In this document: positions 24,570-36,983 of the stretch, piece after piece
Layout of the letters: the number at the start of each line of letters is the position of its first letter
Numbering within the stretch: position 1 is the stretch's first letter
Assembly: GCA_025738555.1 (NCBI GenBank)
Contig: JAOVFP010000013.1
Coordinates: 1,178,001-1,242,000, forward strand
Length of the DNA stretch: 64,000 nt
Direction of reading: 5' to 3'
Source: Cyathus striatus
Taxonomy: Eukaryota > Basidiomycota > Agaricomycetes > Agaricales > Nidulariaceae
Program-made: the position numbers and the translations under genes
The notes under the pieces: model-generated
What the model was told of the DNA's origin: nothing
Database searches by the model: none
Seen by the model: only the letters and a program-made list of their open reading frames with translations

Positions 24570-25049
24570 TTATTCACAACGTACGGGTACACCGTGATGG
24601 CATCTTGGTTTGAATTTAAATCTGCAGACAGATTTGACAGACTCGTTCGGAGTTTGTTCTCGAACTGATAGTGAAGTGCCCGACGCGTTTGCTTCACATG
24701 ATTCATCTTCGTTCTCACGCGACAGGGGAGCGGCGGCGGCGGCCGTTCCTCTTGTCTTCTGAATCTCAAATGTTAAAACCAAGTTCAAGCCCTTTGTTCT
24801 CCAGCATCCAATATCAAAGACATAATCCATCTACCTCGTTTATAATCTACATTCTGCTTAACAAACATGTAACTCGCTTCTAACATCGGTGGATTTATCG
24901 GTATGTAAATACACCACCACGTTTTATACAAAAGAAGCTCAATCAGATTCTGAAAGTGGCGCATTTACATAAATAATACATACGCTCTATGCCTTCCCCA
25001 GATTCCCCACCAACCTCCTTCATCGCCCCATCCTCTCGTACTCGCAACA

Positions 25050-26896
25050 GTGGTCCTTCCCCTCCTCACCATCCTCATTCCCCTCCTAGGCTACATCTAT
25101 CTCTATCCCCCATCCTTCTTCCTCAGCCTCAGCTCACCATCAACAATCGACCTGGGATACATAAAATACCGCGGCCTCGTCTTGCCCAACGTTACTGAAT
25201 TCCGCGGGATACGTTCCTCGTTGCAAAAGGCGTGGAGGGGTTATTTTTTGAACTGCGGTTCCGCAGAGTGTTTATCGGACTCCTGTGCCTAGGGTGCAGG
25301 ATCAGGTGGTACGCTGTCTTCGGTATCTTCGTTCTTTTCGTTCCATCCTCCTACCATTCACTCCCTTACATCTATTACCCACCTTCAATTCATCACGCAC
25401 ACTCCTTCCATTTACGGCTGTATTCTTTCAATGCACCTATCTTTCAATGCACCTATCTTTCAATGCACCTATCTTTCTCCACACCGCTTCGTATGTGACC
25501 AGCTATACATCAGGAACTATTCAACTTTTACACCACAAACACAGGATGCACACGAGCGACGTTCAACGCTCAAATGGCATGCTTGAGTGCCGTACCCACA
25601 CTTCGAATGCGACACTTTTCTTCGAGGAACATAAACTAATATACTCGAATTATAGAACTCCACAGACCTATCACATATTTCGCCCAGTTGTTGATGGGCT
25701 GATTATTACAGATTATCCGACGAGACTTGTTATGCTTGGAGAGGGAAGGGGGGTTCCGTTGTTGATTGGGTACGTTCTTCTCCGATGATTTCCTTTATTC
25801 TCGATTTGAGCTTTGTGATCGAATATACGTATCGCCCCCGTCAGATTTCCTGACGTTCTGCCACCTATCACTTCATGTCCCCCTCGACATATCTTCCTAT
25901 TCGATGGCTAGTACTTTACTATCACAGCTTCCTTTTAACTTCTTGCATTCTACTTTCCTCTTTCTTTGAGTTACTGTGTCGCCAATGTTAACTCAATCTC
26001 TTTACGCAGCGCAACGACAAACGAAACATCAAGTGAAGGAACCGATCTACGAAAGGAATTGACCAAGTTCTTCCCCGCGCTCACGAAGGACAAGTTTGAT
26101 GGAATTGATTCGGTGTGTTTTTTTGTTTCTTTCCCCCTCTTTCAGCAGCTAAAGCACTACGTGATAAGTATACCCAGAGAACGAACATGAGCCTGAGAAC
26201 GTTCGATTTCAGACTGTTACTAGTGAAATGGAGTTTAGATGTTCTGTGCGTATGTTCTTTCTTTGTCGTTTCACCCCCCACGAGCTGCGCTAACGTTTAA
26301 TTACGGTAGGTATCTCTATTCGGCGACGTATATTCGCAACAAGGCATTCCTAGATGGACATACTGATTTGACGAACACGATCCAATGTCCGATCGGGAGG
26401 GCGCAGGCCATACTGCCGAGAATTGGTTCATGTTCCAGGGGACTGAGAATGGGTGAGTTGGTAATGTACCACTACAACGCTGTCCTCTATTATAGCTAGC
26501 TTATCGTCATCGAAATTTTTTTATCTACAGGCCAAATGGAACAACGACTATCCACACTTTCACATCTTCCCAATCCGCATTTTCGGAAGAAGTTATCGCG
26601 TATTTGTCGTCTTTCATCCGTGTACGCAATCCGAATAGGTATAAGCTTGCGAGATCGCCTACGTGGCCCGCGTACACTACTCGTACATATGATCATCATC
26701 ATGAACCGAGGGAAGGTGAAGAACAAGTGGTATTTGATGGGCATGAGAAGGAATGGAGGCGCGTGCGACTTGTTTTAAGGAAATCAGATGATGGCGTACT
26801 GGATAAGAGCGCGGTGAGTATTGAAGAGGTGGGAGGGACAGAGAGATTGAGAGGTGTTTGGTTGTTGCTGCTGCTGTGGATGATTTGCAGAACTGA
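25050..26896 (+). pseudogene. Broken carboxylesterase, copy of the gene at 32863-35501
   Basis: Exon 1 starts like the intact copy (LPLLTILIPLLGYIYLYPP, then TIDLGYIKYRGLVLPNVTEF). It jumps directly at about 25212 from EFRGI to the sequence coding KGVEG in the intact copy, losing roughly 0.7 kb with the EDCL signature, oxyanion hole and GHSAG nucleophile. The frame is shifted at the junction. A second deletion follows the copy of CTRATFDAQMACL (about 25590). Later exons survive: the His motif GAGH(T)AEN near 26400 and the C-terminal end at 26896 are still readable. It is a non-functional remnant; partial expression as dsRNA or truncated product cannot be judged. Confidence 0.85.
25425..25472 (+). 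repeat. Three perfect 16-bp tandem repeats
   Basis: CTTTCAATGCACCTAT three times in a row, in a former intron of the broken esterase. It is absent at the matching place in the intact copy. Confidence 0.9.
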
Positions 26897-27517
26897 CGAG
26901 ATCGCAATTCGAGTGGGGCAATGTGGAGTGATGGATAGGATGGTCTGCGTTCTTTTAGCGTTGTTGGAATCGATGAGTGTTGTTCTACCCAATCTAGTTG
27001 CTTCAAAACAATTGTTGAATCTATAGGTAAATATTAACAATGAAAAGGAACCGAAAAACACGAAGAATTCTGTTAGAAATTAGTTGAATTTGTGACGATG
27101 CCAGAACTAGGCAAGGTAGGTTAATGGTGTACCCTAGATAATGATATGTGTAACTGTAAGATATACTTATAAACTGGTGCTTAGGTGATATAGTTGAACT
27201 GTATAAGTGGTCAATTATCATAAGGTTGAAGACTCCAGTAAAACATTTCAAATATAAACTTCATAACACAAGATCGCCGAGTTAAAGTGTACAAGTAAAA
27301 GAATGAGCGCATATACGGATGTAATAAGGAACTCTGCAATATACTACTGTACCAAGAGTTCTTGAAAGTGAAATGAAGAATGACCATGTGTCAACAACCT
27401 AAGCAGCTACTTCACTCTATTAATTCGTGAAACTAGCAAAGAATGAGTTCCATTCATCAGGTCTATACATGATGTTTGTTAGACGTCTTCACAGAAAACC
27501 ACCCTTTACAAATATGC
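26897..27517. other. Intergenic, convergent gene ends
   Basis: 3' flank of the broken esterase and of the transcription factor. No feature supported. Confidence 0.4.
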
Positions 27518-30500
27518 TTACTCGAGACCATTAGGGACATTAAACCAAATCTCCATGGTATCACTATCAACGATCGCTTGTTGCTGAATTGCGGGTACCT
27601 CAACATTCGAGTTCGAATGAACATGCTCAAAGTGGACTGCGTTTGTAATGCCGACTGGATAAAATGGATGGTTAGAGGTAGCTTGCTCGGAGACAGATGA
27701 GCCCGAGACATCATAATAACTGGCATTGACATCAATAAAAACATTAGCCTGTTGTTCATTTTCATGGGGATATATCGCTTCCGGTTCTGGGACTTCGATA
27801 TTTTGAGAAAATAGGTAATGTTGATAGTCTGCTACCAGAGGCAATGGATTGGGCATATATAAACCAGTTGGTGATAAACTTATTTGGGAGGATGACAAAA
27901 TCGGAAACTCTTCAGGCCATGTGGCGTTGCCCACCGTCGCCGGACGTCCCATGTTTGAGTCGGAGGTCCGCACTGTAGCTGACCCGCGATTGTCCTGGGA
28001 GAGAAGCAATACTTGCCCAGCAGTCGTCAATCCGTTCAAAATGTCACTGAAGAATTCATGAGTCATAAACAGTTGATAAATGGTAAATGTAAACCATACA
28101 GGAGAATTGCAGCAGAACGCCATCTATCTTCTGCCATTCGAAGAACATCAATACACGTTTCAACCTGCCTTGTAGTTGTCAAGTCGGTTGTGACTCCACC
28201 TCGCTTACTGCCCCAAATATGAAGGAGTAACACCAGCCCTGTCTTGAGTGCATTTATTTGCATATACGGGTATACGACAACAGTGCGTTTCATCAGTTGC
28301 CCTAAGACAAGCGAACACGAACGTGCTGCGCTAGTGCATATTGCAAGGGAAGGAAGAGATAGTGGCGTTAACTGGCTCTTGATTGCACGGTATGGGCGGT
28401 GTATAACCATTTGAACGTCGTAGAATGTTGTTATAAGCAATCCCGAGAGTTTGAAGAATCGGTTATCAGATCGATTTGGGTCCCAACGCACTGTAGAGTA
28501 GTTTAGCGTGTTTAGAGTAAATCAATATTAATAAATGAATATCGTAACTTACAAAAGTCGGGGAGGGTGCTCATCCAATTATTTAAAGCAGAGTCTAACT
28601 CAGTGAGAATGTGCCGCTCCCATTCATGCGATATCAATTCCCAGAATTTCGTTTTCATGGAATACTATGGGCAACCCTTATCTTCCATGACTGAAAGGAA
28701 TATGTAGTAACAAAGACGTACAATGGTAGTCATTGCAAAAGCCATAATCTTATATAGCCTAAGATGTTGATTAAATGCAGTTACGGTCGAAGGAATATCA
28801 TTTGGCTGTCTGAAGCGTTGCACAGGGTCCGGATTCTCCCAATATTCGTCGTCGCATTCGACAGGCATGTCAACGTCGAAGCTACATACGCCATACAACG
28901 TGTCAGTTGATACTTCAAGTAACAATTACAATTAAATATGAACGCACTTATCGTCATGTATTGCGCATGGTCTCCCTATTCCTATGCTAACCATCCGATC
29001 CAAAGCAATTAGAACCCAAAAAGCCCTCTTCCAAAGCTCATCATCAACAGTTAGTCTCTCCAGAGGTACGCGTCGACGATTGGCTCCAACGTCCTGAGCT
29101 AAACGAATACCAAAGGCAGTGAGATTCCAAACTGCTTGTGGTGCATAGCCTCCGAGAAGGAACACAGCTGCCAACTTCAGACATCAGACAGTAGGTATAC
29201 GAGCACGGAAACAATATAGTAAGTACTTACACAGCAAGATTGTAAATCATACAATGTCGGTGGATCAAATAAGCTCTGTTTGATCACCTGTACTTCATTG
29301 TACCACTTCCATCCCGCTGAGAATCGTGAATCCGTTCCCTCAGATAACGTCCGTTCATCAAATATTTCCGTATATTGTGATCCAACAGCGCACACAAGAA
29401 ATAGAACACTTCCGAACCCGTCATCGTAGAGGTAAAGTCCGTTTTCAACCGCACGATCAAATGTGGGCCTGTGAAGGAGAGGGTAGAAAAGGTTTACATG
29501 CTCAAAGTATGCGCTTGCCAATTTAGCGATGAGATCGAGAGGGGGGAAGGAGCGTTTATTAATCCGAGGTTTAAGGTCTTTTTCCCACTAGAAATCAGCA
29601 TTTAAGTATGAGTATGTGGAGACGCACAACAGCAATTACTCACAGGAAGTCTCTTCCAGCATACAAGCCGGCCGTTCTCCATAATTCTACGCGTTGTCGG
29701 AACGTCATTTGAGTATTGTTTCTTGAGTGAAGCAACGGTTCGTACGAGCATAGCACCGCTACTTTTCCCAAAGAAACTGCTGTTTTCATTTTCAGGCCCA
29801 TGGTCGTCTCGAAATGGATCATCTTGGGGTCCAAGTGAGAGGGAAGCGACCTTGCGTATTATGTCGACCACAGAATCAGGATGCTCCTTTTCCGTGGATG
29901 TTGTTGTGGATATGGCAATTGTACATGGGCTAGGAGTAATGAGGGAGGTCGAAGCAGGTATGTTAGTTAGTCGCGTCGCATATTCGGGGTCCAGGGGGTA
30001 AACGAGACTATGGAGCATGGTTAGGTTGGGACATAGCTTATGAACTTGAATCAATGAAACAATCGCGAATGAGACGATAAACACACCTTTTTAACCAACC
30101 CTTCCAGCAACTGAATTCGCTTTTCGAGTGCTTCAGCATATCTGTGAACTTCTTTAACTTTGTTAGCATATTAGACAGCAGGATGTACCTACCCTCTTGG
30201 CCTTCCTCGTTTCTGTTAATATAAACTGCGTTAGCTTTGGTATTTAGATACATAGAGATACGAAAGCACCTTCGGTTCACCGGTGTATGTACAATCTAGT
30301 TCTTGCTCATCGCAATATGAACACTTATTATGCGGAGAAGTTCGTTCATCGCCTAGAAAAGGATTCTATAAGCTTCAAGTATGAACATGTATTTTAAGTG
30401 AAGCGTTACATCGTACTAAAAATGATAAATTAGCAAAATCGATTACAGCATTCCCAGAGAAACGCACTTTTCCTCCGTCTACAAGAATCGCATGCACGTG

Positions 30501-30561
30501 TTATTTTCTTTCTCTTCCTCTGTGAAGTTAGTTCTATAGGATCTTCATCGGTTGACGACAT
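27518..30561 (-). CDS. Zn(II)2Cys6 transcription factor with Fungal_trans domain
   Basis: Nuclear DNA-binding regulator; targets unknown. Twelve minus-strand exons: 30468-30561, 30410-30415 (6 nt), 30270-30352, 30193-30212, 30087-30141, 29644-30036, 29231-29587, 28948-29174, 28722-28881, 28553-28664, 28100-28490 and 27518-28046. They sum to 2427 nt, 808 residues, in one open frame. The zinc cluster spans about residues 24-50 with spacing C-x2-C-x6-C-x9-C-x2-C-x6-C (ACDSCRRRKIRCDE, then CSYCDEQELDC). It is followed by the linker KRGRPRGYAEALEKRIQLLE, a coiled-coil dimerisation segment. The middle region has FYPLLHRPTFDRAVENGLYL, then LLGGYAPQAVW and MPVECDDEYWE, the usual Fungal_trans markers. 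The C-terminal 170 residues are low-complexity. No lesion was found. The esterase pseudogene lies convergent to it. Confidence 0.93.
30410..30415 (-). other. 6-nt microexon inside the zinc-cluster coding region
   Basis: The exon TACGAT is bounded by intron 30416-30467 (GTGCGT...TTTTTAG, 52 nt) and intron 30353-30409 (GTAACG...TTCTAG, 57 nt). Inclusion gives RKIRCDE and a perfect six-Cys cluster. Skipping it removes the third Cys. Confidence 0.8.
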
Positions 30562-30806
30562 TGGTGATCAAGCGCAAGCATCAAGTAAGAGTTTAAGTGG
30601 AATTCTATATGAAAGCGCAACGAAAGCGTGTACATTCTTTTGCGTTCCGCACAGCATCACATTACATGACGTTTCGGGCTGGATGGGCCCACTTTTATTG
30701 GATTTTATTGCTAAGCCAGGGTCTCCGCCGGCTGCCGAAGCACCAAGTACATAACTGCTGTTTGGCGCTGGAGTCTGGACATGCAAAAGAATCCGAAATG
30801 AACACT

Positions 30807-31167
30807 GGATGACTTCCCGTAAGGATCTGGCACGGTCTGACGACGCCAGATTTTCAAACTCCGGTTTATGCCTCCCTGGTGCCAGACCGTAACATGACAA
30901 ACAATAGACGGACGAAACGGAGATAAGCCGAAGGAAATCATGTGGAAACCGGACGAAACTTTCTTTTGAGGATGTTATACCGCGAGTAACTACCTTCAAA
31001 GAGGTTTGAAGTGGTTTCGCAAGTCTGGCAGAGGGGGGGGGGCCTCGCCAGATGTTCATGTCTGGCGCAGTCTGACGGTGCTCGAGAATTTGAAATTCAT
31101 CTCAGCAACTCGGGTCGCCCATGTCTGGCGACGTCAGACTGCGCCAGATCCTTACGGGAAGTCATCC
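30807..31167. mobile_element. MITE, GGATGACTTCCCGTAAGGAT family, copy 2 (shorter, different interior)
   Basis: The ends GGATGACTTCCCGTAAGGAT and reverse complement are flanked by ACT on both sides (30804-30806, 31168-31170). The 361-bp interior differs from copies 1 and 3 and contains several CTGGCG/CGCCAGA inverted motifs and an 11-13 nt G run near 31030. It lies between the transcription factor start and the orphan gene, so it may carry or disturb promoter elements. Confidence 0.8.
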
Positions 31168-31497
31168 ACTACTTCAGCATAACGAACGGCGTTTGAATGT
31201 AAAGAGACTCACATTATTTAATAAACATGTATTTGTATTGTTATGTAGCACTTGCAATTAATTAATTTTTCCCCCTCCCCAAGCAAGGTTCTTGCCGACG
31301 CAGGCGGCGATTCCCGAGTTAGAAAGAAGGTAGGATAGATCTTTCGTGTTTCTTTTACGGCGTCAGAGAAGATGATAGTAGCAGGGACTTATTTAAACTT
31401 CATGCGTGAAGTTGAGCCATGAGTTATCATTGTTTATACAGCGATGTCTAATATCCACGTCATTTTAGGCCTCGATATCCGATCGTTGTCGTAGGGG

Positions 31498-31504
31498 TAT
31501 AAAT
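31498..31504 (+). promoter_or_regulatory. TATA box of orphan paralogue 2
   Basis: TATAAAT is 44 nt upstream of the ATG at 31542. That is consistent with starting at this ATG and not at the GTG-led extension of the frame. Confidence 0.55.
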
Positions 31505-31541
31505 AGTGTGTGTAGTCTCTTCGAACGATATCTGGCTCATC

Positions 31542-32099
31542 ATGTCATGGACTGATAAGACTGTTACTTTCATGTCGTCTGCTGTATCGGACACAGAGAC
31601 TATCAAAGAATACTTCTATCCTCTTTACCTTCGCATTTTATACATCAGCTTTCCAGTTGACCAGAAGTTCATTCTATTTCCTCATTGCAACATTACTTGT
31701 GTAACGGACACTGTTACACCCCCTTCTGACGACTTCATTCCCTTTGTTATCCAAACCAAGATTCACAAGGTGGTCTTTTTCGTCGAGATATATGTGCCAA
31801 CCCTTCTTGGTGACCCTCACGAACGGAAACAGGCCGACAACGAAATGCGGAACAGATTTCGACAGTTCGGTGGGAGTCTACAGATTCCTAAACTGTATGG
31901 CATGTGCGCGTTCGGAACACACATCTGCTTCTATTCGTACGATCGTGATACAGGCGCTATCACACCTGCTCCAGTTGAAAACACTGACGACACTGCGCCT
32001 ATTGATCGGTGGAGCCTTAGCATCCTCGAAGAAGATGGCCGCCTAAGACTCCTTAATATTGTTGAAGAAATCCGGCAGATCATCCATACGAACTGGTGA
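31542..32099 (+). CDS. Orphan 185-residue protein, paralogue 2
   Basis: Single exon, 558 nt, MSWTDKTVTFMSS to IIHTNW. Same length as the gene at 20661-21218 with substitutions only. Shared blocks include DDFIPFVIQT, KVVFFVEIYVPTLLGDPHE, KQADNEMRNRFRQ and LYGMCAFGTHICFYSYDRD. I do not recognise the family; the C-terminal third is acidic (ILEEDG...IVEEI). The homology continues past the stop codon, so the copy arose by DNA duplication. It stands directly upstream of, and in the same direction as, the intact carboxylesterase. A more distant relative may be the gene at 58593-59120. Confidence 0.7.
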   Translation: MSWTDKTVTFMSSAVSDTETIKEYFYPLYLRILYISFPVDQKFILFPHCNITCVTDTVTPPSDDFIPFVIQTKIHKVVFFVEIYVPTLLGDPHERKQADNEMRNRFRQFGGSLQIPKLYGMCAFGTHICFYSYDRDTGAITPAPVENTDDTAPIDRWSLSILEEDGRLRLLNIVEEIRQIIHTNW

Positions 32100-32862
32100 G
32101 TTGTACCAGTGTCAGACATTGTGTTCCATTGTTTTCTCACATAGATCAATAATCTATCATATTAGAATGGAGCGCGGAGTCTTCTGTTGATGTATTCAAT
32201 AGTTATCAGAACCGCGGTTCGACGCTATAAGTTCACTCTGCTAGACATACCGGTTTTCCTTGTCCCATTGGTGTAATATTTATGATAAACTACCAATAGA
32301 GAATTTTCTTTTTACGCATCTAATTATCATGCAGAAAGAACTTACCTACAGCTCTGACTCCACGTCGCATAAGCATATAGAGTACGAATTCCGACATATT
32401 GTAGTGCAAGTTGCCGACTACCTGAATCCTGATATGGAAACCGCGCACCTTGGGAGTTCCTACAACCAGTTCTCGAACTGAAGGCTAAGCGCTAAGCGCT
32501 AAGCCATGATTTATGCTCGTTCTCACGCGACAGGGGCGCCGTTCCTCGTGTCTTTTGAATCTCAAACGTTCAAACCAAGTTCAAGCCCTTCGTTCTACAG
32601 CATCCAATATCAAAGACATAATCCATCCATCTCGTTCATAATCTATGTTCTGCTCAAGAGTGTCGGCACTCGCATTTGACATCGGCGGATCTACTGGTAT
32701 GTACTTTTATACACCACCACGTTTTAGACGAGACAAAAAGAAGCTTACAATCCAAATCAGATTCTGAAAGTGACGCATTTACATAAATACTGTAATACGC
32801 TGTGCCTTCCCCAGAGTCCCCACCAACCCTCCCCTCCATTGCCCCTTCCCTCTCTTCTAACG
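32100..32862 (+). other. Upstream region of the carboxylesterase
   Basis: Holds the esterase promoter, shared in part with 24660-25050 and 20060-20175. The three-fold tandem GCTAAGC lies at about 32485-32505. No separate gene seen. Confidence 0.4.
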
Positions 32863-35501
32863 ATGCTCCCCCTCCTCACCATCCTCATTCCCCTGCTAGG
32901 TTACATCTACCTCTATCCCCCACCCCTCCTCCTCAACCTCAGCTCACCATCAACAATCGACCTGGGATACATAAAATACCGAGGCCTCGTCTTGCCCAAC
33001 GTCACTGAATTCCGCGGGATACCATACGCCGAGCCACCAACTGGATATCTACGATTCCGCGCTCCCCTGGCGTTGAACTACACGCGCGTGCGTGAAGAGG
33101 TCGATGGTGATAGTACGGTGGTGGATGTGGGTGAATGGGCAGCTCCTTGTGTGCAGGGTACGATGAGTGGTGCAGACGAAGGAGGTGCGGGGAGTGAAGA
33201 TTGCTTGAAGTTGAATGTTGTTGTTCCGCGTGGTATGAGATGGGGAGGAAACGTGCGTTTCTTTTTTCCTCCTCTACAATTTCTCAATTGATCAATTGGT
33301 AACAGTTCCAGTGCTATTCTACATCCACGGAGGCGGTTCGTCTCCCCCTCGTCTCCCCCTTCCCACCTACTAACCCTCCCCTCTCAAAGGATACACATTC
33401 GGAAACCCCGCCTCCTTCCCATTCACACACTGGCCCTCCCCCTCATCGCAATTCATAACCGTATCCCCCGCCTACCGCCTCTCATCATTCGGCTTCCTCT
33501 CCCATCCGTCTGTTCCACAACAAGATCTGAACGCAGGCCTGCAAGATCTGATTATGGCGCTCAAGTGGGTCAATGAACATATCGGTACATTGTGTTTGCT
33601 CTTTATGAGTCGTTGGTTACGGTTGATTGATGGGGTGAATTGCGTACAGGTAAGTTTGGTGGAGATCCGGGAAAAGTAACGATTATGGGACATAGTGCGG
33701 GTGGATCGTCCGTTGAGCTGTTACTCGTTGCAAAAGGCGTGGAGGGGTTGTTTTGGGCTGCGGTCCCGCAGAGTGTTTATCGCACTCCTGTGCCTAGGGT
33801 CCACGATCAAGTGGTACGTTGTGTTCGTTATCTTCGTTCGATTCCCGCCTTCCATACCCACCTTCATTCGTCACTATCTTCCTTCCATTCATCACGTTTC
33901 TCTTTCTCTTCGTTCCCCTGGGATTCATCGCCACGTTCCTTCCATTCGTTACCATTCTCTTTCTCTTCGTTCAGTGCTTCTCTTTTCGCTTCGTATTTTC
34001 GTTCCCTGCCTTCAGTTTCTGCGTTTAACTAACGATACACCAGGAACTATTCAACTTTTACGCCACAAACGCAGGATGCACACGGGCGACATTCGATGCT
34101 CAAATGGCATGCTTGAGAAAAGCAGACGTGAGTGCGTTGGCTAAGGCTCAGGATAAGGCGTACATTAAGGGGGTGTGAGTCTTTTTCTTTCTTGTCTCTT
34201 CTCTTCTTTTCTTTGTGTTGGGTCGCACCTGCTGTTATCCTATATTTCCTCTCCTACGTGCAGAGTTCATGTTACTTTTGATCCTATGCTTTGAGGAACA
34301 TATACTAACATACTCGGACTTGACAGAACGCCACCGACGTACCATATCTTCCGCCCAGTAGTGGACGGGCGTATTATTACGGACTATCCGACGAGACTTG
34401 TTATGCTTGGAGAGGGGAGAGGAGTTCCATTGTTAATTGGGTACGTTCTTCTTTATTCTCTATTTGGGCTTCGTGACTCGAATTTACGTATCGTCATCGT
34501 CGAGTTGACGAGTGCCTGACACTTTGTCGTCTGCACTTTTCTTCATTTCTTGCTCGTTGCATGTTCCATGTTCCTCCTTTTCTGTCCTTATGTCGTCAAT
34601 GTTAACTCAATCCCTTAACACAGCGCAACGACGAACGAAACATCAAGCGAAGGAACCGATCTACGAAAGGAATTGACCAAGTTTTTCCCTGCGCTTACGA
34701 AGGATAAGTTTGATGAGATTGATTCGGTGTGTTTTCTTGTTTCCTTTCCCCTCGTTCAGCAGCTAAAGTGCTATATGATAGGTATACCCAGAGAACGAAC
34801 ATGCGCCTGAGAACGTTCGATTTCAAACTGTTACTGGTGAAATGGAGTTTAGATGTTCTGTGCGTGTGTTCTTTCTTTTGCCACCTCCTCCCCTCGAGCC
34901 TGACGCGTAATGTTAGGTATCCCTATTCGGCGACGTATATTCACAACAAAGCATTCCAACATGGACATACAGATTCGACGAGCACGATCCAATGTCGGAC
35001 CGGGAAGGCGCAGGCCATGCTGCAGAGAATTGGTTCATGTTCCAGGGGACTGAGAATGGGTGAGTTGGTAATGTACCACTACCACACTGTCCTCTATTGA
35101 AGCCAACCAATCGTCATCGAATTTTTTTTATCTACAGGCCAAATGGAACAACGACTTTCCACACCTTCACACCCTCACAATACGCATTTTCGGAAGAAGT
35201 TATTGCGTATTTGTCGTCTTTCATCCGTGTACGCGATCCGAATAGGTATAAGCTTGCGAGATCGCCTACGTGGCCTGCGTACGTTACTCGTACATCCGAC
35301 AATCATCGTGAACCGAGGGAAGGTGAAGAACAAGTGGTATTTGATGGGCATGAGAAAGAATGGAGACGCGCGCGACTTGTTTTAAAGAAATCGGATGATG
35401 ATGTGGTGGATATGAGTGCGGTCGGTGTTGAGGAAGTTGGTGGGAGGGAGGTTGAGAGGTGTTTGGTTGTTGCCGCCGCTGTGGATGATTTGCAAAATTG
35501 A
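32863..35501 (+). CDS. Type B carboxylesterase/lipase (alpha/beta hydrolase)
   Basis: Hydrolyses carboxylic esters; probably secreted or membrane-anchored through an N-terminal hydrophobic segment (LPLLTILIPLLGYIYLYPP). Ten exons: 32863-33232, 33306-33335, 33390-33584, 33650-33813, 34044-34174, 34327-34440, 34624-34726, 34782-34859, 34917-35059 and 35138-35501; 1692 nt, 563 residues, normal for the family. Motifs in order: EFRGIPYAEPPTG, the type-B signature GSEDCLKLNV, oxyanion hole FYIHGGG, nucleophile elbow GHSAGGS (His in place of the common Glu/Gln), and catalytic His in EGAGHAAENWF. The acidic triad member is not assigned. The donor of exon 1 must be GTATGA at 33233; the GTGCGT downstream would shift the frame. 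A broken copy lies 8 kb upstream. Confidence 0.92.
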
Positions 35502-36492
35502 TATATATGGTTATGCAAGGTTTAGTTGTGGCTAGGGAGGTTCTGGATTGCTGCGCAACGGTACCTGGGGGGTTTGTACTAATGTACTGATCAGTGTATG
35601 TATAGTTGGTTTGCTGTACTTGAGCGCTTGAGCCGTGGATATGGATTTTTGTAACCAGTTCTTGTTGGTTTGAACTTCTGATAAAGTTACTGGGATTTCA
35701 ATTTAAAAATTTATGGCACATTCTAGGTGATAGGAATAACCGTACTAGTGGATTGAAGATCTTAAACACCAATTACCACTATACCAGATACCCCTTTACA
35801 CACTCCCTCTCTCCAATCTATTCTACTAGTAAGTGTCAAAAACAGGTACATAAGCAGACTGACGCTAGTAGTACTTATATATATAAGAACTTCGAAAAGA
35901 GACGAGATGGAATGGATCATGTGTTGAGCTGGCCTGAACTTGAACCTTCAAGCTTACGGGTAGCTTGACTTTACTGTGATAGTAATCTCGACTCAGTTTA
36001 TTTTTACTGTTGCTGTGTCCGTCAAAGCTGTCAGTATTCTTTCACGTTAACTATTCCACACATTCGCATTCGCATTCAGTCATACTTAGGTTATGCCATA
36101 TATTATTTTACTATTTGGAATTGTAACTTTCATGTTGCCACTTTGAACAGTATTAAGCGGCTAGTATACATCTGTGAACTTCTTGTAATTCTACTTTTTC
36201 TACTTTTCTACAATATTTTTCACAATGTTGAAAATTGAACGTTTGAACTTCTGATTTTAAATTTACTATGATTCTATCACAAAAATTAGTGTAATCCTAA
36301 ACCTATACGAATTAAAGATTATGGATAACAGTACTAGTGGATTAAAGATGTCGCTTACCACTGAACTAGATACCTCTTACTCACTTTCTCTCTTTAATCT
36401 ATTCTATTAACAAAATAAGTAACATGGGCAGACCGTCAATGTAGTTAATAAAAGATATATCTATGAACTTCAAAAGACAAGACTGAATGGAT
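35502..36492. other. Intergenic, AT-rich
   Basis: Two diverged direct repeats are visible (about 35645-35910 and 36240-36490), sharing TGAACTTCTGAT, CTAGTGGATT.AAGAT and ACCACT..AC.AGATACC. No gene. Confidence 0.4.
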
Positions 36493-36983
36493 GATGTACA
36501 AAATCGAAGCCCTCACGCGCTGCGGCCACGCCCAAGAACAAATTAATTAATCAACGTTCGTCAACTCAATCGTCAACTGGCAAATTAAATGGCAGAGGTG
36601 GTATGTTCTTTCTGCATTTCATTGCATCAGTCATCAACTGTTTCCAGTATACCGAGGTGTAAATGGGAAAATGTAATCGAGAGGCGTTCCGTATACACTC
36701 AGCTAATTCCTCCTTCGTCGTGGCCCCTTTGCGTTGATTGAAGTCTTAAGGTCAAGTCACAAAACAAGTATAGATATCATTCGTACGAACTCAGGATACA
36801 TCAAACAACAATCAATATCTAGCAAGAATCAAGGAACTGTTTTATAATTGGTTTTCTGAAGTGGGATGTCCGTCTATCAAGAGTGTAAGAGCAGGCTCTA
36901 AAAGAGAACATCGATCGCATATAGCCAACTCACATATGGGTATCCAAAGTCAACTCATTCTAGAGCGCAAGCTATGTATTGCA

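Noticed and set aside
25285..25788. 167-codon plus-strand ORF as a gene
   Set aside because: It runs through introns and the tandem repeat of the broken esterase in the wrong frame.
33233..33305. Frameshift in the intact esterase after exon 1
   Set aside because: Using donor GTATGA at 33233 instead of GTGCGT restores the frame into FYIHGGG, and all ten exons then sum to a multiple of three.
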